Part shown: piece after piece, positions 26,188 to 34,206 of the stretch
Numbering within the stretch: position 1 is the first letter of the stretch
How the letters are laid out: each line of letters begins with the position of its first letter
Assembly: GCA_002688775.1 (NCBI GenBank)
Contig: NZDH01000006.1
Span: 1 to 42,058 of the forward strand
Origin: Candidatus Woesearchaeota archaeon
GTDB lineage: Archaea > Nanobdellota > Nanobdellia > Woesearchaeales > GW2011-AR4
Direction: 5' to 3'
DNA length: 42,058 bases
The notes under the pieces: generated by a model
What the model was told of the DNA's origin: nothing
Seen by the model: only the letters and a program-made list of their open reading frames with translations
Database searches by the model: none
Translations under genes and position numbers: made by a program

Positions 26188-26691
26188 CTAATCCTGTTTA
26201 AAAGAGAATACTGAAGAAAGCTTGTGCTCTATAACTTTGCCATTTGAGGCATCTATCTTCATGTTTAATGTATTGAAGGCTTCTGTAACTAATGTTATGT
26301 TCCATATATTGCCGAAATCAGGTATATTTTGCAGTATCACAATTGTTTTTATGCTTTTATCCTTGGGGTAATTTTTTTCCTGGAATTCATTTGCCTTTGA
26401 AATTGCATCATCAAAGGTCATCTTGACTTTATCAAGCTGGATTTCATTCACTTTCATGTCCTCTTTTTTGAAGATTTCTTCTTCAGGCCTTATGTCAATA
26501 TTATCACCTACAATTGCAAAAGTGGTTATTCTGTCTTTTTGCTTGTTATAAAAGCCAATCTGCCAATCATTTGAACCCATTTCTTGGGGAATCTTAAAAG
26601 CATAAGAGAAATATGTGCTATTGTTTTGACTATGCCACTCCTTGAAACTTGAGTCGCTTTCAAGTTTTTTCAATGCCGGCTTTAAATCCAT
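26188..26691 (-). CDS. Hypothetical protein, PepSY-like features
   Basis: Internal repeat-like ISKANEFQEKNYPKDKSIKTIVIL...GNIWNITLVTEAFNTLNMKIDASNGKVIEHK. Start MDLKP at 26691 preferred over 26745 because 26745 overlaps the Taw1 promoter. Confidence 0.6.
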   Translation of the reverse strand: MDLKPALKKLESDSSFKEWHSQNNSTYFSYAFKIPQEMGSNDWQIGFYNKQKDRITTFAIVGDNIDIRPEEEIFKKEDMKVNEIQLDKVKMTFDDAISKANEFQEKNYPKDKSIKTIVILQNIPDFGNIWNITLVTEAFNTLNMKIDASNGKVIEHKLSSVFSFKQD

Positions 26692-26743
26692 AAAACTGGC
26701 AGAAACCTTAAAATTTATATAGATTTGTATTTTAGCCAAACCC

Positions 26744-27694
26744 ATGATAACAGCAGATGTAAAACTGATGCTGAAGAAGCAGCATTACGAAGTTGTTGGC
26801 AATCATACAAGGGTCAAAGTATGCCACTGGACAAAGAGCGAACTGAGAGGTCAAGGCGGATGCTACAAGAAGAAATTTTATGGAATAAACTCGCATCAAT
26901 GCATTCAGATGACTCCCACTTTTGTCTGCAACAATGCTTGTGTTTTTTGCTGGCGTGACTTAAGGTATCATACACAGCCTGCAATGGAGGGGGATATTGA
27001 CAATCCTTCCGACATAGTTGAAGGGACATTGGAGGCGCAAAGAAAACTGCTTACAGGGTTTGGAGGAAATGACAGCACAAGCAAAGAAATGTTTGAGCAA
27101 TCCAAGGAACCCCAGCATGTTGCAATTTCACTTGATGGAGAACCGACTTTATATCCAAGATTGGCTGAGCTGATTAAGGAGTACAAGAAAAAGAATTTCT
27201 CGACTTTTGTTGTGAGCAACGGATTGATGCCGGAAAGAATTGAGAAACTGCTAGAAGAGCCGCCAACACAGCTCTATATTTCTGTTGATGCCCCTAATGA
27301 AGAATTATTCAATATAATCGACAGGCCTATAATAAAGAATGCATGGCAGGGATTGTATAAAACTCTTAGCATTCTGCCTAAAATAGGGGAGAATACAAGA
27401 ATAGTGTTGAGATTTACACTGATTAAAGGCATGAATATGATTTATCCTGAACAATGGGCTGGGATCATCAAGTTAAGCAATCCAATGTTTGTTGAGGTCA
27501 AGGCTTACATGTGGATTGGTATGTCAAGAGAAAGGCTTGAGCAGGCAAATATGCCCTTGCATAACGAAGTTAATGAATTTGCAAAAGAAATAGCAAAACA
27601 TGCCGGTTACAAGGTAATTGACGAGCATGAACCTTCAAGAGTTGTATTGCTGATGAAACAAGATTTTGAAGGCAGAGTTATGAAGTTTGATTAA
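26744..27694 (+). CDS. taw1: 4-demethylwyosine synthase (radical SAM)
   Basis: CNNACVFCWRD radical SAM triad; GDIDNPSDIVEG; HVAISLDGEPTLYPRL; FVEVKAYMWIGMSRERL. Confidence 0.95.
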   Translation: MITADVKLMLKKQHYEVVGNHTRVKVCHWTKSELRGQGGCYKKKFYGINSHQCIQMTPTFVCNNACVFCWRDLRYHTQPAMEGDIDNPSDIVEGTLEAQRKLLTGFGGNDSTSKEMFEQSKEPQHVAISLDGEPTLYPRLAELIKEYKKKNFSTFVVSNGLMPERIEKLLEEPPTQLYISVDAPNEELFNIIDRPIIKNAWQGLYKTLSILPKIGENTRIVLRFTLIKGMNMIYPEQWAGIIKLSNPMFVEVKAYMWIGMSRERLEQANMPLHNEVNEFAKEIAKHAGYKVIDEHEPSRVVLLMKQDFEGRVMKFD

Positions 27695-27700
27695 AAGAAT

Positions 27701-28213
27701 ATGAATTTATCAACATTTTCAAAAGAATTTTCTAATAAATGGGTAGCTATTGGTGGTAATCGTTGGATTAACTCTAAGATCTCTAATAAGATAAGCCAAG
27801 TAACTAAAAAACTGATTGATTCTAAATGTAAAATTGTGACCGGAGGTGCTGATGGTACAGATCATGCTGCTATGGTGACTTGTCTTAAGTATAAAATTCC
27901 AAAAAATTCTTTTAAGGTTTTTCTTCCTTTCAATATTCAAAAACAGTATCAATATGAACGTAAACTTGGAGGAAGAAAAAAAGCTGAAATTCTTGCTCAA
28001 ACGTTGTACAAAATAAAAAAATTTTATCCAAATTCAATAATAGAAAACAAGCGTATATTTCAGAACTATAGAAAAGCTGCTGATTTTCGTAATACATTAA
28101 TTGTGAAACTAGCTAAAGGTGCAATTATCTTCAGTCCTTCAAGAAGTAAAGGTATATTAGACGCATTAAAGAAAATAGGAGAAAAGGGAATTCCTTATAT
28201 TATATTTCAATGA
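27701..28213 (+). CDS. SLOG-like Rossmann-fold protein
   Basis: WVAIGGNRWINSKISNKI...CKIVTGGADGTDHAAM...GAIIFSPSRSKGILDALKKI. Confidence 0.65.
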   Translation: MNLSTFSKEFSNKWVAIGGNRWINSKISNKISQVTKKLIDSKCKIVTGGADGTDHAAMVTCLKYKIPKNSFKVFLPFNIQKQYQYERKLGGRKKAEILAQTLYKIKKFYPNSIIENKRIFQNYRKAADFRNTLIVKLAKGAIIFSPSRSKGILDALKKIGEKGIPYIIFQ

Positions 28214-28805
28214 TCTTTCCGTAAGGCCCTGGATTTATGATTTTTGTCTTGCCAATCTTGTCTTCCTTACCAAAATTCTCATGAAGATGGCCACAGATCA
28301 ATAAATCAACCTTATTTTTCTCAACAAATTGTCTTATTGATTTATTCCCGCAGTGTCCTTCAACTAATTTATCGAGTTTTGTCCTGTAAGGCGGAGCATG
28401 GGTTATCAAAACAATTTTTTTATCTTTATTCTTATTAATTGATTCTTTGAATTTTGTTCTTGAAATTTTTTCAAATTCCTTGCCAACCATAGAAAAACCG
28501 CCACCGCCATAACCTATAAACATTATTTTGCTTTCGATGAAATTTTTTTTGTGGATGTAGATTATGTTCCTGAATATTTTTGAATATCTGATAAAAGTAG
28601 ACTCATCTTCGTGATTTCCATGAACAATCACTATTTTCTTGTTTAATTTATTCAGTTTTCTTAATATTCCCTTAATTCCATGTTCAAATATGGATATATC
28701 CCCAGAACATACCAGCAAATCAGGCTTTTGGGCTTTTACTTTCTGACCTATTCTTTTCAATGCTGTTGAAGAGCCGTGAATATCTGTAAAAAGTAGGAGT
28801 TTCAT
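28200..28805 (-). CDS. Calcineurin-like metallophosphoesterase
   Basis: LFTDIHGS, LLVCSGDIS, IVHGNHEDE, LITHAPPY, LLICGHLHE. Confidence 0.9.
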   Translation of the reverse strand: MKLLLFTDIHGSSTALKRIGQKVKAQKPDLLVCSGDISIFEHGIKGILRKLNKLNKKIVIVHGNHEDESTFIRYSKIFRNIIYIHKKNFIESKIMFIGYGGGGFSMVGKEFEKISRTKFKESINKNKDKKIVLITHAPPYRTKLDKLVEGHCGNKSIRQFVEKNKVDLLICGHLHENFGKEDKIGKTKIINPGPYGKIIEI

Positions 28806-28867
28806 TTTATGAGGTGATTATTCTGTTTATTTAAAGTTAAGTGTTGCCACTTATAGAAAAATGAAGG

Positions 28868-29503
28868 ATGAAAAGGTTTAAAAGAGATATTGGGTTTATT
28901 GTGGGTATGGGATGTGAAATTTCAACTTTTTGTTATATCGGGGATCACAAACTTGATGGAAGCTCTCGATTGAAATTGCCTCAGCAGGTTGTGACTGCAA
29001 TCAAAACTAGTAACCACCGTAACCTGGCAGGTGGCGATTTCGAATCAAAAAATGATTGGCCATCTGTTGAAGTGGCATACAGAGATAGCCCTGTATTGGT
29101 TGCTATAAATGACGCTCCTAGTTCAGAACCGTTTAGTATTGATGATTTAGTTTTTGTATCAACTGGGGTATTGGAAGGTCGGAATCCGGTTTTTAATACT
29201 GAGGATGCAGACTTGGTTTTTCTTTATTCCATGACTGACGCTATGATGATTATCTATCAAGATCAACCTAGAGCCTGGAGAAAGAAACAAGGATCCAGTC
29301 AGCATAGAAAAGATTCAAGACATGATCGCTTTAGGCTAGCGCGCATTGATAGACAACACAGAATTCAACTTAGACCTTTTGAGGTTACTATTGCTGAGGG
29401 TCCGGAAAGATATACTCGTGTAGAAGGGTATCAGCCACTTTCTTGTTTTACATTAAGGAAATCTGACTACAGGGCAAGAGGAGGAAATCATACAAGAGAA
29501 TAA
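28868..29503 (+). CDS. Hypothetical protein, possible two-lobed AbrB/MraZ-like fold
   Basis: YIGDHKLDGSSRLKLPQQVV and FRLARIDRQHRIQLRPFE resemble the two AbrB half-sites. Confidence 0.6.
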   Translation: MKRFKRDIGFIVGMGCEISTFCYIGDHKLDGSSRLKLPQQVVTAIKTSNHRNLAGGDFESKNDWPSVEVAYRDSPVLVAINDAPSSEPFSIDDLVFVSTGVLEGRNPVFNTEDADLVFLYSMTDAMMIIYQDQPRAWRKKQGSSQHRKDSRHDRFRLARIDRQHRIQLRPFEVTIAEGPERYTRVEGYQPLSCFTLRKSDYRARGGNHTRE

Positions 29504-30675
29504 TAATCCTCTAACACAATCTGATCGACATTTTCCAGATTTCTGGCGACATACAACCTTCCTTGGCCTAGCTCTACTATTTCTTCTGCAAGTTTCTTGC
29601 CTTTATTGTCAAGATTGATCCCGATCAAAGAGATAGTAATTCCCTTGTTTCTTGCATTTGAAACTTCTTCAAGAGTTGAATTTTCCGGAGTATCGCCTTT
29701 TGTCGGCAAAGCGTCTGTAAGCAAGATCAAGTGCTTTGTTATGTCTTCTTTAGGGAATAATTCAATCGCTTTTTGGAGTGTTGAGACAATGTCAGTTTCT
29801 TTTGAAGCTTTTATTCTAGTTATCTCTTTGATCAATCTTGTGAAGTCTGATGTTGGCTCTATTGCTTCTTTTATCTCAGATCCAAATACTATCAATCCAA
29901 CTTTGTCTTTTTCATTGATTGCCTTGTAAGCAAGTGCAATTCCTGCTTTCTTACACGCTTCTATCTTCTTTCCTTTCATCGATCCTGAAGCATCAAGAGC
30001 ATAGATGATGTAAGTCTGTCCTTTGCTCTGTCTTTCAAAAACTCGCAGATCTTTGTCTTCAAAATCCGTATGGCCCCTTCTTAAAGCAAGCTTAACGGAT
30101 TTTTTTAACGCGATATCCCTGTATCTGTCTCCTTTCTTGTATGATCTTGAATTTTCTTTTTCTCCGTATACAAAAGTCCTTTTGCTTATTTTATCGCCGA
30201 CTATACCTTTTGGAATTATTTTGTCCAGTTCTTCAAAATACAAGACTAAAGAAGCAAGCTCAATGCCTTTTTCAGACAAAGAGTTGTCTTTTTGCAATAA
30301 ATCCTCTTCCTTAAGCTCATCAATCCTCTGCTTTATCTTTTCCTTAAGCTCTCTTTGGAATTCAGGAATCCCAATATTTTTCTTTACATAATCTGGTTCG
30401 TATCCAGAAACAAGCCTTATAATTGATTCACCAAATATTTGCTTTGCCAATGAATAATTTTTCACAAGCTGGTCAAACATCAAATCAGGAGAAAAAGAGC
30501 TCATGCCTTGGTTTATGGCATCGCTTATCAGTTTACCACTATCTATTGTTTTTTTATCATTTTCAAGAACAGAATGCATGAATTTGTCTTCGAGCTGCTG
30601 AAAAGTTAATTTACCGCTTAACTCCTCAATTTTGCTGAAATTCTTAACTTGGGTCTTTTCGCTACCGATACTCAC
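29488..30675 (-). CDS. von Willebrand factor A domain protein
   Basis: MIDAS YALDASGSMKGKKIEACKKAG; LILLTDALPTKGDT; overlaps the AAA+ gene. Confidence 0.9.
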   Translation of the reverse strand: MSIGSEKTQVKNFSKIEELSGKLTFQQLEDKFMHSVLENDKKTIDSGKLISDAINQGMSSFSPDLMFDQLVKNYSLAKQIFGESIIRLVSGYEPDYVKKNIGIPEFQRELKEKIKQRIDELKEEDLLQKDNSLSEKGIELASLVLYFEELDKIIPKGIVGDKISKRTFVYGEKENSRSYKKGDRYRDIALKKSVKLALRRGHTDFEDKDLRVFERQSKGQTYIIYALDASGSMKGKKIEACKKAGIALAYKAINEKDKVGLIVFGSEIKEAIEPTSDFTRLIKEITRIKASKETDIVSTLQKAIELFPKEDITKHLILLTDALPTKGDTPENSTLEEVSNARNKGITISLIGINLDNKGKKLAEEIVELGQGRLYVARNLENVDQIVLEDYYSLV

Positions 30676-31705
30676 CAGGTTCTTCCTCTTGCTCCAAATG
30701 GTTCTGCCATTTAGTTGATTCTATATTTTTATGAAATTGTTCCTTTATGTAATTTTCAATACTTTCCAAATACCTGACAGAAGGCTTGAGCCTTATCCTG
30801 TGTGACAAAACAGAAACAAGAACGTCTTTTACATCTTCAAATTGCACATTTTTTCTTCCTTTAAGCAGTGCATTTGACTGGGATCTTTCATATAATCCTA
30901 TTGAAGCCCTTACACTAGGTTTTTTTTCAAGTTTTTCATCGTTTCTCAGCAATCTTACGAAATAAACTATTAAATTTAATATTTCATCGCTGACATTTGC
31001 GATTTTTTCACCTTTCATCTCGACAATCTTTTTTTCAACACTAATGTTTTCAGGATAATTCATGTAGGCCATATCAAACCTGTCAAGCAATACATCACTT
31101 AGCTTTTCTGTTGAAGTGTCTTCAGGGTTCATTGTTCCTATGAATATAAAATCAATATCAAAATCAACATCGTAAGAACCAATAGTTGCCTTGCCTTCTT
31201 CAAGAACCTGCAATAATGCATTCTGCAATTTTTCAGGGCACCTGTTTAGCTCGTCAAAGAAAAGAATTCCGTTATTTGCCTTGAAAATTTTTCCAGGAGT
31301 GAACGCTTCCAGGCTTAAAGGCCCAAATTTCAGTGCTTTGATTGGGTCTATGTCTCCCAATAAATCCTCTACTGTCAGATCAGGGCTTCCCTGTATCCTG
31401 ACAAACCTTTTTGCACCATTTAATTTTACTGTTTTATGATTTGCTTTTTGCTTGCAGGTAGGGCATACTGGATTTTTAGGAGTGCAATTATAGCTGCAGC
31501 CTTCATTGACATCAATATCTGGCAGCAATTTAGCTATATTCTTTGCCAAAGTTGTTTTGCCAATACCTGGTGCTCCAACTATGATAATGTGCCTGTTCAT
31601 GAGCAAAGCTGACTTAATGCCTTGCTTTGCTGGCTCTTGGCCTAGTATGTCTGTAAAAGATTCCTTATTCTTTAGCAATATTCCTTTTAGTTGTTCGTTA
31701 AGCAT
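30662..31705 (-). CDS. MoxR/Mg-chelatase-type AAA+ ATPase with a Cys-rich insert
   Basis: Walker A GAPGIGKTT, Walker B GILFFDELNR, sensor GTMNPED. CSYNCTPKNPVCPTC insert. Start MLNEQLKG at 31705 supported by TTTTATAAA at 31733-31741. Confidence 0.9.
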   Translation of the reverse strand: MLNEQLKGILLKNKESFTDILGQEPAKQGIKSALLMNRHIIIVGAPGIGKTTLAKNIAKLLPDIDVNEGCSYNCTPKNPVCPTCKQKANHKTVKLNGAKRFVRIQGSPDLTVEDLLGDIDPIKALKFGPLSLEAFTPGKIFKANNGILFFDELNRCPEKLQNALLQVLEEGKATIGSYDVDFDIDFIFIGTMNPEDTSTEKLSDVLLDRFDMAYMNYPENISVEKKIVEMKGEKIANVSDEILNLIVYFVRLLRNDEKLEKKPSVRASIGLYERSQSNALLKGRKNVQFEDVKDVLVSVLSHRIRLKPSVRYLESIENYIKEQFHKNIESTKWQNHLEQEEEPGEYR

Positions 31706-31749
31706 TTTTAGCCAAGAAGAAAGGACATGTTGGTTTATAAAAGTATGGT

Positions 31750-32340
31750 TCAAAACAATCTAACCAGCCAAACAACAGCTCCTGCAACAAATGGAACTAT
31801 CAAGTTATCGTCAACTTGAGCTGCACCTATTTTTATTTCTATTGCTTCAACAATCATGGCAGCTACAGAAGCCAAAAGTGCTTCCTGCCAAGGCAAAAAT
31901 ACCAGGGCACCCATAAATCCGACTGCAAGTCCTGCATATGTGCCTTCTAAATACTTTGTTTTAGACAATGGGTGTTTTGTCTTTCCAAAGTGCAGCCCGA
32001 ATAGATGTGAAACTGAGTCACCCAAAGCCAGAACCATAATAGAAGCCATTGCTATGTCCTTTGGAAATAATAGTAATACAATATAAACACCTATAAAATA
32101 AAAAATAATGCCCTTACCAGGGAATTTATTGATATCTTCTTCGCGCTCGAATTTTTCTAAAAGGTTGTGGATTACAGGTACTCTTGTTTTTTTGCTTAAG
32201 AAAGATAAAATAATGCCAGCTATAATGGCAAGCAATATTAGTTCCTTACTAATAAAACTATACTTAATCAGTACAACAATAGCTATGCCTAGGAAAATGT
32301 GGAAAAGCTGCCTGTTAAGTTCAAATTTACCTACTACCAT
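31750..32340 (-). CDS. Dolichol/phytol kinase-like membrane CTP transferase
   Basis: ELNRQLFHIFLG, ALGDSVSHLFGLHFGKTKHPLSKTKYLEGTYAG; multiple TM segments. Confidence 0.8.
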   Translation of the reverse strand: MVVGKFELNRQLFHIFLGIAIVVLIKYSFISKELILLAIIAGIILSFLSKKTRVPVIHNLLEKFEREEDINKFPGKGIIFYFIGVYIVLLLFPKDIAMASIMVLALGDSVSHLFGLHFGKTKHPLSKTKYLEGTYAGLAVGFMGALVFLPWQEALLASVAAMIVEAIEIKIGAAQVDDNLIVPFVAGAVVWLVRLF

Positions 32341-32894
32341 AATTTACCCTTTTCGTATAATTCCAATATCCAATCACCGATAAAATACCCGAATAATGAT
32401 CCAAAGACGACATCGCTTAAAAAATGAAATCCAAGGTAGACTCTGCTAAAAGCAACAAAAAAGGCCAGTAAAATCCAAAAAACTCTTTGTTTTGACAGAT
32501 GTTTGGCCAATATAGGCAGCAATGCGAATGCCACTGCAGAATGCATACTTGGAAATGAATAATTTATTATGTTGATAAACGGGTATGCAAAAGCATCAAG
32601 TGGCCTTTGCCTTAGGAAAATCAATTTAGCGATGAAGACCAATATAATTGAAGCAACAAAAGACAATAAAAGCAAATAAACTAATTTTTTATCCTTTCTA
32701 TAGAGCATGAAAGAGGGTATCAGGAGCATTAAAACAATAACAACACCGAAATTTGTTATTATGCTTAAAATGACATCTAAAAACGGCAATTGGATTTTCT
32801 TGAAAAAAGAGCTTATGCTGTCGTCAAACATGTAGGATACCAAAAAAAACAAAATTCCGAATATCACTATCCAAGTATCATTTATTTTTTTCAT
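32334..32894 (-). CDS. PAP2-family membrane phosphatase
   Basis: KLIFLRQRPLDAF, YSFPSMHSAVAFAL, SRVYLGFHFLSDVV, the three PAP2 motifs. Confidence 0.92.
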   Translation of the reverse strand: MKKINDTWIVIFGILFFLVSYMFDDSISSFFKKIQLPFLDVILSIITNFGVVIVLMLLIPSFMLYRKDKKLVYLLLLSFVASIILVFIAKLIFLRQRPLDAFAYPFINIINYSFPSMHSAVAFALLPILAKHLSKQRVFWILLAFFVAFSRVYLGFHFLSDVVFGSLFGYFIGDWILELYEKGKLW

Positions 32895-32899
32895 TATAT

Positions 32900-34159
32900 C
32901 TATGTTTTAACATAAATTTTAATTGACTTGCACCTTTCTTTTACAAATTGATTTTTTATGATATTTTTTAACAGATCTTCCGGAACCAAGAATTCTCTTT
33001 TGTCTGAAGCATAGATTTTTCCCGACTTAATCCTGGTTTTTTTGTGTATTCTTTTAAAATTTTTGACATGATATTCCAGTTTGGCTGGCGGGCCTTGTAT
33101 TTCAACGGTTTTTGACAACAATTTTTTATCAAATAAAAAATAGAATATTGCATCTTTCTTTTTATCCCATTCCCATTCAGTCTTTATTATTTTAAAATCA
33201 TTATTTTTTAATTCTTTAATTAAAAATTCATAAATCTTCAATAATTTACTTCCGACAATGTCTATTTTTCCACTTAAAGAGATTAGTTTTGCCATTACTA
33301 ATTTATTATTTTTCGATTTTGATTGTTGAAAATCTAGATTCAAGTTTTTACTCACAAAAAATTTGTTTGATGGACTTTTTAAGAATTTTCGTGCTGTTAC
33401 CTTAAAATCTCCAAATTTTTCATTGCTTAAAGCAGCAGCTGCGTTCCTATCTTTCTGGACAGGATCAATGACTATTAATGGCGATACAAGTTTAGAAGTA
33501 TTCACTAACTTAAAGACATCTTTGCCTTTATAGTATTTTTCAGCGTCGATTACGACTTTATCGTCCCATTTTGCCGCATTTTTTATTAAATTCAGGAATG
33601 AACCATAATAAACAGTTAATATTTCGCATATATACCCAGAAAATCCCCTTATATAGCTCTCTGCACCATAAACATTTTGTGCTTGGCAAAATTGTTTTGT
33701 TAGTTTTATTTCATTGACCAGTTTTTTATGTTTTTTGACCCAGTTTGAATGCAATGGACTTACATCTGTTATGTTTTTTGCCTGCTCTGCTTTTTGAATT
33801 CTTAGAATCGGGACGATTTCAAAAGTATAACCATGCTGCTTTATTTGGAAATAATCTCGAGACCCATGCAATCTTATTATCCTGAATTTTTTCTTTAGTA
33901 TCCTTTCAAGATAATCTGACAATTTGTCACTTTTGTCATTGAATTTCCTGTAATCAAAAAGAACAAAGATGTCTGCATCAAAAGTCCTAAGCCAAGTGCC
34001 TTTAGCTCCAGATCCGCCAAGAATTGCCCTGATATTCTTCTGATTTTTGTTAATTTTTTTTATTATCAGATTAAGATTATTGAATATTTCTTTTTCGTAA
34101 TTTTTATCCGGCTGTATGTCCTGAATCGCTTGCTCAAGTATGGATTTTATACTTTTCAT
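32900..34159 (-). CDS. cca: CCA tRNA nucleotidyltransferase, archaeal class I
   Basis: GGSGAKGTWLRTFDADIFVLFD; FEIVPILRIQKA; ESYIRGFSGYICEILTVYYGSF. Confidence 0.93.
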   Translation of the reverse strand: MKSIKSILEQAIQDIQPDKNYEKEIFNNLNLIIKKINKNQKNIRAILGGSGAKGTWLRTFDADIFVLFDYRKFNDKSDKLSDYLERILKKKFRIIRLHGSRDYFQIKQHGYTFEIVPILRIQKAEQAKNITDVSPLHSNWVKKHKKLVNEIKLTKQFCQAQNVYGAESYIRGFSGYICEILTVYYGSFLNLIKNAAKWDDKVVIDAEKYYKGKDVFKLVNTSKLVSPLIVIDPVQKDRNAAAALSNEKFGDFKVTARKFLKSPSNKFFVSKNLNLDFQQSKSKNNKLVMAKLISLSGKIDIVGSKLLKIYEFLIKELKNNDFKIIKTEWEWDKKKDAIFYFLFDKKLLSKTVEIQGPPAKLEYHVKNFKRIHKKTRIKSGKIYASDKREFLVPEDLLKNIIKNQFVKERCKSIKIYVKT

Positions 34160-34206
34160 AAGCAGAAATCAACTCTGATTGCTATAAAAAAGTTTGGGTT
34201 TTTGAG

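Noticed and set aside
28200-28805. Metallophosphoesterase as a toxin or effector
   Set aside because: Standard YfcE-like housekeeping motifs with no antitoxin-like neighbour.
29488-31753. MoxR-VWA as part of a known ternary defence system
   Set aside because: No PP2C, kinase or nuclease partner adjacent; neighbours are lipid enzymes, so a defence label is unsupported.
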